From contig NZ_LMEM01000001.1 of NCBI RefSeq assembly GCF_001426345.1, positions 332,263 to 396,262 of the forward strand: DNA of 64,000 nt. Direction: 5' to 3'. The translations under genes and the position numbers were made by a program. Under the pieces are notes generated by a model. That model did no database searches. It worked only from the letters and a program-made list of their open reading frames with translations, and was not told the origin of the DNA. Below, piece after piece: positions 1 to 7,398 of this stretch. The stretch comes from Devosia sp. Root436 (GTDB lineage Bacteria > Pseudomonadota > Alphaproteobacteria > Rhizobiales > Devosiaceae). Numbering within the stretch: position 1 is the stretch's first letter; the number at the start of each line of letters is the position of its first letter.

Positions 1-250
1 CAGGGTCGGTGAACATGCGCTTCACCTCGCCCAGTTCCCCCGAATGCACCTTGAGCGCTCCCATGCCCACGGCCTTGCCGGTCTCGTCCCGCGCCACGAA
101 CAGCGTCGTGTCGCTGCCGGCCATCTGTTCCACCGTCATCTTGAACTGGAATTCCAGCGGCGACAGCGGCAGCAGATGATCGTTAAGCCGGGCGACGAGG
201 CCACGCACATCGTCCTGCAAAGGCGTTTCGATGGCGATGGAAACCGCCAT
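1..250 (-). CDS. GNAT-family N-acetyltransferase, N-terminal part (cut by window edge)
   Basis: The leftward frame opens with ATG at 248-250 and runs off the left edge, so only about 83 residues are visible. The readable protein has an N-terminal helix region followed by 'FVARDETGKAVGMGALKVH' and 'GEVKRMFTDP', which resembles beta-strands 2-4 of the acetyl-CoA-dependent GNAT fold; the E-V-K-R-M-F-x-x-P pattern is common in this superfamily. Its ATG overlaps the gatC stop codon by one base (TAATG), so the two are almost certainly co-transcribed and translationally coupled. Substrate unknown. The acetyl-CoA binding motif is expected in the missing part, so the family call is moderately sure. 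Confidence 0.7.
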   Translation of the reverse strand, partial: MAVSIAIETPLQDDVRGLVARLNDHLLPLSPLEFQFKMTVEQMAGSDTTLFVARDETGKAVGMGALKVHSGELGEVKRMFTDP

Positions 251-537
251 TATTCGATCACCTTGGGCACCATGAAGAAATTATCTTCGGTCAGCGGCGC
301 ATTGCTGACGATCTTTTCCGGATAGCCGCCATCGCTGATCACATCGTCGCGGCGGCGCAACACCATCGGCGTCACCGAGGTCATCGGCTCGACGCCCTCG
401 ACATTGACTTCGGCCAGCTGTTCCACAAAGCCGAGAATGGCATTGAGCTCGCTCTGGTAGGCAGCCACTTCGCTCTCTTCGATGCGGATGCGCGCCAGGC
501 GCCCGATGCGCTTTACGGTTGCGGCGTCGACAGACAT
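250..537 (-). CDS. gatC: Asp-tRNA(Asn)/Glu-tRNA(Gln) amidotransferase subunit C
   Basis: GatC is the small subunit of the GatCAB amidotransferase, which converts misacylated Glu-tRNA(Gln) and Asp-tRNA(Asn) to the correct aminoacyl-tRNAs in the cytoplasm; it wraps around GatA and bridges it to GatB. The 95-residue length is typical of the family. Visible hallmarks are the N-terminal helix '[14 protein letters not shown]', the central '[19 protein letters not shown]' and the C-terminal '[16 protein letters not shown]', which is very characteristic. A GGAG lies about 9 bases upstream of the ATG at 537. The GNAT gene starts on its stop codon; gatA is not in the window and probably lies further left. 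Confidence 0.96.
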   Translation of the reverse strand: MSVDAATVKRIGRLARIRIEESEVAAYQSELNAILGFVEQLAEVNVEGVEPMTSVTPMVLRRRDDVISDGGYPEKIVSNAPLTEDNFFMVPKVIE

Positions 538-625
538 GGGAAACTCCAGAACAGAACGGCTCGATTTGGGCCGTTATTAGCAACCGTCCGCCACAAAAGA
601 CAATGAAAATGGCTGATGGGCCGGA

Positions 626-1159
626 TCAGATTTCCAATGCCATCCCGGCTTCGAGCGCCACCAGCCCGCTTCCATCCAGCCGATCCCGCAAAGCCGGGAT
701 CGCCAAATCGATCGCCGCCTCGTCCCCCGCCAGCGCCAATAGCCGCGGCGGCGTATCCTCCAGCACACCCTGCCCCAGCGCCGTCAGCCCGGCGCCATCG
801 CCGAACAGCGTCACCACAGCGATTTCCATCCAGCGCCCGAGAACCGGCACGTCGCCCGCCACCAGCAGCAAGGGCGGCTCACCCACGGCGTCGATCAGCA
901 CCGCGCCCGGCCCGGCCGACCAGGCCTCCACCGCCGGGGGCGCGTCACCCTCGTCCAGCAACCGCGACGGCTTGCGTGGCCTCCACCGCGCTGCATCGGT
1001 GGCTTGCAGCTCCGCGCCGAACCCGGCAATCACCACATCCGCCCCCGAAACCAACTCCGCCGCATCGATTCCCTCAGGCGCCCCCGCAGCATCCACCACC
1101 AGAATCGCACCGCCGATATGAACGCGGATCGTCGTCCCGCCGAACCAGGTGAGTTTCAT
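626..1159 (-). CDS. Degenerate metallo-hydrolase-like protein (MBL/UlaG-like N-terminus)
   Basis: This 177-residue protein starts 'MKLTWFGGTTIRVHIGG' and continues 'AILVVDA', the opening strands of UlaG-like metallo-beta-lactamase-fold proteins, whose usual motif is WFGHS followed by a GG-x(4)-DP turn. The histidine of the first motif is replaced (GGTT), and I find no H-x-H-x-D-H zinc motif anywhere, so it is unlikely to be a conventional zinc hydrolase. The start at 1159 matches the family start; the frame can be extended upstream, but only by crossing into ruvX. It is divergent from ruvX with 49 bp between starts. Function unknown; a non-catalytic fold relative is my best reading. Confidence 0.6.
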   Translation of the reverse strand: MKLTWFGGTTIRVHIGGAILVVDAAGAPEGIDAAELVSGADVVIAGFGAELQATDAARWRPRKPSRLLDEGDAPPAVEAWSAGPGAVLIDAVGEPPLLLVAGDVPVLGRWMEIAVVTLFGDGAGLTALGQGVLEDTPPRLLALAGDEAAIDLAIPALRDRLDGSGLVALEAGMALEI

Positions 1160-1208
1160 CCAATGCTTTCCTGTCGCCAAATCCAGCCGCAGCCTATAGG
1201 ACGAAGCC

Positions 1209-1682
1209 ATGACCGACGAGCCCTCCAGCGACTTCGCCAATCCTCTCGCCGCCATCCCGGCGACCGGCCGCGTCATGGCGCTCGACCTCGGCACCAAGAC
1301 CATCGGCGTCGCCATTTCCGACGGCATGCGCTATTCGGCCACCCCGCTCGAAACCATCAAGCGTACTAAATTCACGCAGGACGCCGAGCGCATTCTCGTG
1401 CTGATCGCCGAAAACCAGATCGCCGCCATCATTCTCGGCCTGCCGCTCAACATGGACGGCTCCGAAGGCCCCCGCGTCCAGTCCACGCGCGCCTTCGCCC
1501 GCAACCTGGCGCAGAAGACGGCGCTTCCCATCGCCTTCTGGGATGAGCGCCTCTCCACCAGCGCGGTCACCCGCATGATGATCGAGGCCGATCTCCGCCG
1601 CGACCGCCGCGCCGAAGTCGTCGACAAGCTCGCCGCCAGCTACATCCTGCAGGGCGCACTCGACCGGCTGCGGCGGGGATAA
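1209..1682 (+). CDS. ruvX: Putative Holliday junction resolvase / pre-16S rRNA nuclease RuvX (YqgF)
   Basis: RuvX/YqgF is an RNase H-like nuclease, implicated in maturing the 16S rRNA 5' end and annotated as a Holliday junction resolvase. The 157-residue protein carries the family signatures: '[16 protein letters not shown]' with catalytic Asp26, '[15 protein letters not shown]', 'FWDERLST' with the conserved Glu, and the late acidic '[12 protein letters not shown]'. It has about 20 extra N-terminal residues before the first strand; an internal ATG at Met23 would give a shorter protein starting 'MALDLG', so the true start is not fully settled. pyrB follows after 79 bp on the same strand. Confidence 0.93.
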   Translation: MTDEPSSDFANPLAAIPATGRVMALDLGTKTIGVAISDGMRYSATPLETIKRTKFTQDAERILVLIAENQIAAIILGLPLNMDGSEGPRVQSTRAFARNLAQKTALPIAFWDERLSTSAVTRMMIEADLRRDRRAEVVDKLAASYILQGALDRLRRG

Positions 1683-1761
1683 TCTACGTTAAAAGCGTAC
1701 GCCCACTTGCCCCTCCCGCTCCCCTCGGCTAGACCGCAGCAAGTATCAGGGATCGGAGCGC

Positions 1762-2760
1762 ATGGCCCAAGCTCGCGCCAGCAAAAGCACCTCGTCCGCC
1801 GCGTCATCCGGCGATTTCCCTCCTTTCAGCCAGAAGCACCTGCTCTCCATCGCCGATCTCAAGCAACACGAGATCGTGGATCTGCTCGACCGCGCCGAGC
1901 GCATGGTTCCGGTCTCCCGGCAGGAGCGAAAATCGCACCCGACTCTGTCGGGCAAGACGCAGATCAACCTCTTCTTCGAGCCTTCTACGCGCACCCAGGG
2001 CTCGTTCGAGATCGCCGGCAAGCGTCTCGGCGCGCTGGTGATGAACATGTCGGTCAAGACCTCCTCGGTCTCCAAGGGCGAAACCCTCGTGGACACCGCC
2101 GCCACGCTCAATGCCATGCGCCCCGACGTCATCGTCGTCCGCCACTCGGCGGCCGGCGCGGTGGAACTGCTCAGCCAGAAGGTCGGCTGCGCCGTCATCA
2201 ATGCCGGCGACGGCGCCCATGAGCATCCGACCCAGGCCCTGCTCGATGCGCTCACCATCCGCAACCACAAGGGCCGCATTTCCGGCCTCACCGTCGCCAT
2301 CTGCGGCGATATCGCCAATTCCCGCGTCGTCCGCTCCAATCTGCTGCTGCTCGGCGCCCTCAATGTCCGCACCCGCGTCATCGCCCCGCGCAACCTGCTG
2401 CCCGCCGGGATCGAACACCTCGCCACCGAGGTCTTCACCGACATGCGCGAAGGCCTCAAGGATGCCGACGTGGTGATGATGCTGCGCCTGCAGCATGAGC
2501 GCGCCAATGGCCGCATGATCCCCTCGGTCCGCGAATATTACCGCTTCTATGGCCTCGACGCCGAAAAGCTCGCCTTCGCCAAACCCGACGCCATCGTCAT
2601 GCATCCGGGGCCGATGAATCGCGGCGTCGAGATCGACCCCGCCATTGCCGACGGCCCCGCCTCGGTCATCACCGACCAGGTGGAAATGGGCGTTGCCGTG
2701 CGCATGGCCGTGCTCGATGCGCTCCTCCCGGCCAGGAATTCGGAGGGGAACGCAGCATGA
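1762..2760 (+). CDS. pyrB: Aspartate carbamoyltransferase catalytic subunit
   Basis: PyrB condenses carbamoyl phosphate with L-aspartate to give N-carbamoyl-aspartate, the committed step of pyrimidine synthesis. The 332-residue protein contains the carbamoyl-phosphate loop '[13 protein letters not shown]' (STRT at about residues 75-78), '[11 protein letters not shown]', the '[12 protein letters not shown]' motif and the aspartate-domain '[13 protein letters not shown]'. About 20 Ser/Ala-rich residues precede the conserved start, as is common in alphaproteobacteria. No regulatory pyrI gene is adjacent. The downstream dihydroorotase-like gene overlaps its stop (ATGA), which matches the Pseudomonas pyrB-pyrC' arrangement where the two proteins form one assembly. 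Confidence 0.98.
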   Translation: MAQARASKSTSSAASSGDFPPFSQKHLLSIADLKQHEIVDLLDRAERMVPVSRQERKSHPTLSGKTQINLFFEPSTRTQGSFEIAGKRLGALVMNMSVKTSSVSKGETLVDTAATLNAMRPDVIVVRHSAAGAVELLSQKVGCAVINAGDGAHEHPTQALLDALTIRNHKGRISGLTVAICGDIANSRVVRSNLLLLGALNVRTRVIAPRNLLPAGIEHLATEVFTDMREGLKDADVVMMLRLQHERANGRMIPSVREYYRFYGLDAEKLAFAKPDAIVMHPGPMNRGVEIDPAIADGPASVITDQVEMGVAVRMAVLDALLPARNSEGNAA

Positions 2761-4049
2761 CCCGGCCCCTGCTCATCGAAAATGCCCGCATCGTCAATCC
2801 CGCCTCCGGCACCGATAGCAAGGGCGCGGTCCTTATCGAAAACGGTCTCGTCTCCGACATCGCCCTCGGCGCCCCCATCGGCATCCCCGATGGTGCCGAA
2901 GTGATCAATGCCAAGGGCCTCATCCTCGCCCCCGGCCTCATCGACATGCGCGTTTTCACCGGCGAGCCCGGCAAGGAATATCGCGAAACCCTCGCCTCGG
3001 CCGGCGAAGCCGCCGCTGCCGGCGGCGTCACCAGCTTCGTCATGATGCCCGATACCTCCCCCGTCGTGGACGATGGCGCGCTGGTGGATTTCCTGATCCG
3101 CCGCGCCAAGGCGACCAGCAAGGTCAACGTCCTGCCTGCCGGCGCCATCACCAAGGGCCTTGCCGGCCAGGAGATGACCGAATTCGGCCTGCTCAAGGAA
3201 GCCGGCGCCGTCTGCCTCACCGATGGCCGCCAGTCCATCCAGTCGTCAGCCCTGCTCCGCACGGTGATGAGCTATGCCGCCAATTACGGCATGACGGTCG
3301 TCCACCACGTCTCCGACCAGAGCCTCACCGGCGACGGCGTGATGAATGAAGGTCTCTTCGCCACCATTCTCGGCCTCAAGGGTATTCCCCGCGAGGCTGA
3401 GACCATCCCGCTGGCCCGCGACCTCCAGCTCGCCGCCCTGACCGGCGCGACATACCACGCCGCCCAGATTTCCTGCGCCGCCTCTGTGGAACTGATGGCA
3501 GCGGCCAAGAAGCGTAACAAATCAGTTACGTCAGGCGTCTCGATCAATAACCTCGCGCTGAACGAAAACGACATCGGCCGCTACCGCACCTTCTTCAAGC
3601 TGGGCACGCCCCTGCGCTCCGAGGATGACCGGCAGGCCGTCATCGAAGGGCTGCGCAGCGGCGCCATCGACACCATCCATTCCGACCACGACCCGCAGGA
3701 TACCGAGGTCAAGCGCCAGCCCTTCGCCGAAGCCTCCGATGGCGCCATCGGCCTCGAAACCCTGCTCGCCGCCGCCCTGCGCCTGCATCATTCCGGCGAT
3801 GTCGCACTCATGACCATTCTCCGCGCCATGACCAGCCGCCCCGCCGAAATCCTCGGCCTCCCCTCCGGCCGCATCGCCAAGGGCGCACCGGCCGACCTGA
3901 TCCTGGTCGATCTCGACTACCCCTGGCAGGTCAGCGAGCGCGACCTCCGCTCCCGGTCCCGCAACACCAGCTTCGAAGGTGCAAGGCTGGGCGGCAAGGT
4001 GATGCGGACCATCGTGGGTGGGGAAACGGTGTTCGAGCACGTCGACTAG
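2757..4049 (+). CDS. Dihydroorotase-like protein, probably non-catalytic (PyrC'/PyrX type)
   Basis: The 430-residue amidohydrolase-fold protein is co-translated with pyrB through an ATGA overlap. Active class I dihydroorotases have D-x-H-x-H-x-R at the end of the first strand; here the same place reads '[14 protein letters not shown]' (D63, M64, R65, V66, F67, T68, G69), so both metal-binding histidines and the substrate arginine are gone. The late catalytic motif, usually TDHAPH, reads 'SDHDPQ' and keeps the Asp. By analogy with the inactive PyrC' of Pseudomonas, it may be a structural partner of PyrB rather than an enzyme, with the active dihydroorotase elsewhere. Similar sequences are common in Hyphomicrobiales and are usually labelled plainly as dihydroorotase. 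Confidence 0.9.
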   Translation: MTRPLLIENARIVNPASGTDSKGAVLIENGLVSDIALGAPIGIPDGAEVINAKGLILAPGLIDMRVFTGEPGKEYRETLASAGEAAAAGGVTSFVMMPDTSPVVDDGALVDFLIRRAKATSKVNVLPAGAITKGLAGQEMTEFGLLKEAGAVCLTDGRQSIQSSALLRTVMSYAANYGMTVVHHVSDQSLTGDGVMNEGLFATILGLKGIPREAETIPLARDLQLAALTGATYHAAQISCAASVELMAAAKKRNKSVTSGVSINNLALNENDIGRYRTFFKLGTPLRSEDDRQAVIEGLRSGAIDTIHSDHDPQDTEVKRQPFAEASDGAIGLETLLAAALRLHHSGDVALMTILRAMTSRPAEILGLPSGRIAKGAPADLILVDLDYPWQVSERDLRSRSRNTSFEGARLGGKVMRTIVGGETVFEHVD

Positions 4050-4072
4050 CCCAAATGCCGACCCCCCCCCGC

Positions 4073-4175
4073 GATGTCATCCCGGCGAAGGCCGGGATCC
4101 ATCCTGAGGTCTTTCCTCCTGCTGCGATGGCTCAGTCATCTCAGGATGGATTCCGGCCTTCGCCGGAATGACACC
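4073..4175. repeat. Paired palindromic intergenic repeat, family A copy 1
   Basis: Two inward-facing arms, 4073-4108 and 4136-4174, are near-perfect reverse complements, and each holds its own nested palindrome (CCGGCGAAGGCCGG). The whole unit can fold into one large hairpin ending in GTCAT/ATGAC. A further half-copy (CGGCTCAAGGCCGGAATGAC) lies at 4210-4229. Related units are at 11543-11645 and 50721-50821. It sits between pyrC' and plsY and may end or protect the pyr transcript. A run of ten C residues precedes it at about 4061-4070. Confidence 0.85.
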
Positions 4176-4306
4176 GTGATTGAGGCCCAGCCTCAATTTG
4201 TAAACACTCCCGGCTCAAGGCCGGAATGACACCGAGTTTGGGAAGCCTCTTGTGGGAACCACCGCGCTGGGGCTATTTTTCCGCACGATTTGAGGGGGAC
4301 CACCAT

Positions 4307-4915
4307 ATGCCAGCCGACCTGATGCCGCTCCTTTATGCCATCGTCCTCGGCTATCTCTGCGGCTCCGTTCCCTTCGGCCTGCTGCTGACCCGCGCTGCGG
4401 GCCTGGGTGATATTCGCGATATCGGCTCGGGCAATATCGGGGCGACCAATGTGCTGCGCACCGGCAATCGCTGGGTCGCCGCCGCGACATTGGTGCTCGA
4501 TGCCGCCAAGGCCGCCCTGCCGATTCTCGTCGCCCGCTACTATTGGGGCGAAAACGCCGCCATGCTGGCCGCCATCGGCGCCCTGCTCGGCCACTGTTTT
4601 CCGGTCTGGCTCAATTTCAAGGGCGGCAAGGGCGTCTCGGTGATGATCGGCTCGCTCCTTGCTTTGTCCTGGCCGGTCGGCCTCATCTTTTGCGCGGTCT
4701 GGCTGGTCATCGCCTTCGCCCAGAAAATGAGCTCGCTCGCCGCCCTCACCGCCGCTGCCACCGCGCCCATCTTCGCCTTCGTCGTGGTCAATGAATGGCT
4801 CGCGGGTGCGGTCGCCGCCATGGCCATCCTGCTCTTTTTCCAGCACCGCGAAAACATCGCCCGGCTGATGGCCGGCACCGAGCCCAGGATCGGCTCGGAG
4901 AAAAAGGCCTCCTAG
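4307..4915 (+). CDS. plsY: Acyl-phosphate:glycerol-3-phosphate acyltransferase PlsY
   Basis: PlsY transfers the acyl group of acyl-phosphate to glycerol-3-phosphate at the inner membrane, the first step of phospholipid synthesis. The 202-residue protein is almost entirely hydrophobic and shows the three loop motifs: 'CGSVPFGLLL', 'GSGNIGATNVLR' and 'NFKGGKGVSVM', the last two forming the phosphate-binding active site. I chose ATG 4307 because a GAGGGGG ribosome-binding site sits about 10 bases upstream and because the family normally begins close before the first membrane segment; the frame is open 27 codons further upstream without family similarity. dprA follows two bases after its stop. 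Confidence 0.97.
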   Translation: MPADLMPLLYAIVLGYLCGSVPFGLLLTRAAGLGDIRDIGSGNIGATNVLRTGNRWVAAATLVLDAAKAALPILVARYYWGENAAMLAAIGALLGHCFPVWLNFKGGKGVSVMIGSLLALSWPVGLIFCAVWLVIAFAQKMSSLAALTAAATAPIFAFVVVNEWLAGAVAAMAILLFFQHRENIARLMAGTEPRIGSEKKAS

Positions 4916-4917
4916 GC

Positions 4918-6036
4918 TTGGCGCCGCGCCAGGCCGCCACGCTTACCGACGCGCAGCGTCTCGATTGGCTGCGCCTGCTGCGCACCGACAATGTCGGCCC
5001 CGCCACCTTCCGCCAGTTGCTCAACCGCTTCGGCTCGGCCGATGGCGCGCTCGACGCCCTGCCCGGCCTGCTCAGGCGCACCGGCAAGCCTCTGCGCATG
5101 CCTACAAAAGCCGAAGCCGAAGATGAAATAGCCGGCCTTGCGCGCTATGGCGCCCGCCTCGTCGCCAGCGGCGAAGCGGATTATCCGCCGCTTCTCGCCT
5201 ATATTCCCGCCGCCCCGCCGCTGGTCACTATGGCCGGCGGCCAGAACCTTGATTGGCTGCGCACCGTCGCCATTGTCGGCGCTCGCAACGCCTCCGCCGC
5301 CGGCATCAAGATGACGCGCCTGCTCGCCGGCGATCTCGGCGAACGCGGCTATACCGTGGTCTCCGGCCTCGCCCGCGGCATCGACACGGCGGCCCATCGC
5401 GCCACGCTCACGACAGGCACCATTGCCGTCCTCGCCGGTGGCTTCGACAAGATTTATCCCGACGAGAACATCCCGCTCGCCCACGACATTCTCGACAATG
5501 GCGGGTGCCTGCTCACCGAAATGCCGCTGGGCTGGGAACCGCGCGCCCGCGACTTCCCGAGGCGTAACCGGCTGGTTTCCGGTCTCTCCCTCGGCGTCGT
5601 CGTGGTCGAAGCCGCCAGGCGCAGCGGCTCGCTCATCACCGCCCGGCTGGCGCTGGAACAGAACCGCGACGTTTTCGCCGTCCCCGGCTCCCCGCTCGAT
5701 CCGCGTGCCGAAGGCGGCAATGCCCTCATCCAGCAGGGCGCCCGGCTCATTACCAGCGCGGCGGATATCATCGAAACCCTGGGCAGCGCCGACCCGGCCC
5801 GTGGCGCCCTGTTCGACCGCGACTGGGAGCCCGACCTGCTGCCCGACACGCCGCCGCCCAGCGAAGACGACCGCTCCCGCCTGCTCTCGGCCCTCAGCGC
5901 CACGCCCATCGATGTCGATGAACTGGTCCGCCAGTCCGGTCTCACCGCCTCGTCCATGCAGATGCTGCTGCTCGAACTAGACCTGGCGGGGCAAGTCGAG
6001 TGGTCGAGCGGGCAATTGGTGGCGCTGAAGTATTAA
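4918..6036 (+). CDS. dprA: DNA-processing protein DprA
   Basis: DprA binds incoming single-stranded DNA and loads RecA during natural transformation; it is also present in many bacteria not known to be competent. With a TTG start at 4918, two bases after the plsY stop, the protein is 372 residues. An ATG at 4795 would overlap plsY by about 120 bp and add residues unlike the family, so I reject it. Visible are an N-terminal helix-hairpin-like region ('LRTDNVGPATFRQLLNRFG'), the Rossmann-type core with 'VAIVGARNASAAG', 'VVSGLARGIDTAAHRATL' and 'AGGFDKIYP', then 'PRRNRLVSGLSLGVVVVEA', and a C-terminal winged-helix region. No other competence genes are nearby. Confidence 0.95.
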   Translation: MAPRQAATLTDAQRLDWLRLLRTDNVGPATFRQLLNRFGSADGALDALPGLLRRTGKPLRMPTKAEAEDEIAGLARYGARLVASGEADYPPLLAYIPAAPPLVTMAGGQNLDWLRTVAIVGARNASAAGIKMTRLLAGDLGERGYTVVSGLARGIDTAAHRATLTTGTIAVLAGGFDKIYPDENIPLAHDILDNGGCLLTEMPLGWEPRARDFPRRNRLVSGLSLGVVVVEAARRSGSLITARLALEQNRDVFAVPGSPLDPRAEGGNALIQQGARLITSAADIIETLGSADPARGALFDRDWEPDLLPDTPPPSEDDRSRLLSALSATPIDVDELVRQSGLTASSMQMLLLELDLAGQVEWSSGQLVALKY

Positions 6037-6062
6037 GATACCCCGTCTTACGCCCTTCGTGA

Positions 6063-6086
6063 ACCTTCTCCCGCAAGGGGAGCAGG
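6063..6086. repeat. Fragment of intergenic repeat family D
   Basis: The short stretch CCTTCTCCCGCAAGGGGAG between the convergent dprA and aldo/keto reductase genes matches the core of the longer family D element at 59684-59731 (CCTTCTCCCCTCGTGGGAG). It is weakly palindromic and may serve as a shared transcription end. Confidence 0.45.
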
Positions 6087-6097
6087 AAGTGCTGGCC

Positions 6098-7123
6098 CTA
6101 CCGCCCGCCCTCAATCTTGCGGCTGCGCTGGTTCATGCCGCTGGCGCCATAAGGATAGTCGCCGATGGCCGGCCTGCTGACGGCGCTCAGCGTCTCCATC
6201 TCCTCGGCAGTCAGCACCAGATCGACCGCGCCCAGATTGTCCTGCAACTGTTCGGTCGTCCGCGCACCCAGGATCACCGAGGTCACCGCCGGCTGCGCGG
6301 CCACCCAGGCAAGGGCGATTTGCGCCATGCTGACGCCGCGGGCCCGGGCGGTCTCCTCGAGTGCGCCGATAATGTCCCAGGTGGCCGATTTGGCATTGCG
6401 GCCGGCATAGGCTTCCTGGCCACGGTCCGGCCGTTCGCCCAGTCGCGTGGCGCCTGACGGCATCTGGTCGCGCTTGTATTTGCCGCTCAGCCAGCCGCCA
6501 CCCAGCGGCGACCACGGCAGCAGGCCGATCCCGGCATCCAGCGCCGCCGGCACGATTTCGTGCTCGATATCGCGCACCAGCAGATTGTATTGCGGCTGCA
6601 GCGTCACCGGCGGCTGGTAGCCATTGGCTTTGGCCAGCCATACGGCCTTGGTCATCTGCCAGCCCAGGAAATTGGAAAAGCCGTAATAGGCAATCTTGCC
6701 GTTACGAATTGAGTCATCGAGAAAGCGCAGCGTTTCCTCCAGCGGCGTCAGCGCGTCGAAGGCGTGCATTTGGTAGAGGTCGATGTGGTCTACCCCGAGC
6801 CGCTTCAGCGACGCATCCAGCGCCTCGCGCAGGTTCTTGCGCGACAGGCCAAGATGGTTCGGCCCGTCCCCCATGGGGAACCGCCCCTTGGTGGTGATCA
6901 CCAGATCGCGCAGCGCCTTGCCCTTGAGCCAGCGCCCGACGATCTCCTCGGACACGCCGGCGCTGTAGACATTGGCCGTATCGATGAAATTGCCGCCGGC
7001 GGCCACATAGTCGTCCATCAGCCGGAACGAGGTCGCTTCGTCCGCCTCCGCGCCGAAGGTCATGGTGCCGAGGCAGTATTTGGTGACGACGGTGCCGCTA
7101 TTGCCGAGCTTGCGATAGTCCAT
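6098..7123 (-). CDS. Aldo/keto reductase
   Basis: NADPH-dependent oxidoreductase of the aldo/keto reductase superfamily, close to YajO/general stress protein 69-like members; substrate unknown. The 341-residue TIM-barrel protein begins 'MDYRKLGNSGTVVTKYCLGT', with tetrad residues in 'FIDTANVYSAG' (Asp and Tyr), 'VITTKGR' (Lys) and 'DLYQMHAFD' (His), and the C-terminal cofactor region 'VTSVILGARTTEQLQDNL'. The ATG at 7123 is fixed by GGAGGATTT about 7 bases upstream; the open frame extends 91 codons further without family similarity. The gene is divergent from topA and convergent with dprA. Confidence 0.94.
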   Translation of the reverse strand: MDYRKLGNSGTVVTKYCLGTMTFGAEADEATSFRLMDDYVAAGGNFIDTANVYSAGVSEEIVGRWLKGKALRDLVITTKGRFPMGDGPNHLGLSRKNLREALDASLKRLGVDHIDLYQMHAFDALTPLEETLRFLDDSIRNGKIAYYGFSNFLGWQMTKAVWLAKANGYQPPVTLQPQYNLLVRDIEHEIVPAALDAGIGLLPWSPLGGGWLSGKYKRDQMPSGATRLGERPDRGQEAYAGRNAKSATWDIIGALEETARARGVSMAQIALAWVAAQPAVTSVILGARTTEQLQDNLGAVDLVLTAEEMETLSAVSRPAIGDYPYGASGMNQRSRKIEGGR

Positions 7124-7289
7124 GTCAAATCCTCCAGAATGGCCCTGTGCTCCACGGACGGCAGCGCGCGTCGGCGCGGGCCGGTCAATCGGGAGCAATG
7201 CAACGAGGGCGTGGCGCAGAACGCGCATCCCCATTCCTGCATATCTGGTATGGCAGATGCAAGGCGTGGCGGAATCGGGCCAAAAAATC

Positions 7290-7306
7290 CTCTCTCTAAG
7301 AGAGAG
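7290..7306. promoter_or_regulatory. 17-bp perfect palindrome in the aldo/keto reductase-topA promoter region
   Basis: CTCTCTCT-A-AGAGAGAG is an exact inverted repeat with a one-base centre, preceded by six A residues (7282-7287). It lies 167 bp upstream of the reductase start and 93 bp upstream of topA. On the minus strand it looks like a hairpin followed by T residues, but no minus-strand gene feeds into it, so an operator or promoter element is at least as likely. Confidence 0.4.
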
Positions 7307-7398
7307 CCCGATCGCGGCGCGTTTGCCCGCATTGACACGCTGTTCCGGCTTCACCATGTTGCGCCACTTCTTACAAAGCGTTGCGGAACGGGTCATCC

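Noticed and set aside
4795..4917. Upstream ATG start for dprA
   Set aside because: It would overlap plsY by about 120 bp and add residues unlike any DprA. TTG at 4918 fits the plsY stop and family length.
7282..7310. Terminator at the AAAAAA-CTCTCTCTAAGAGAGAG palindrome
   Set aside because: The T run is on the minus strand, yet no minus-strand gene ends there; it lies upstream of both neighbouring genes.
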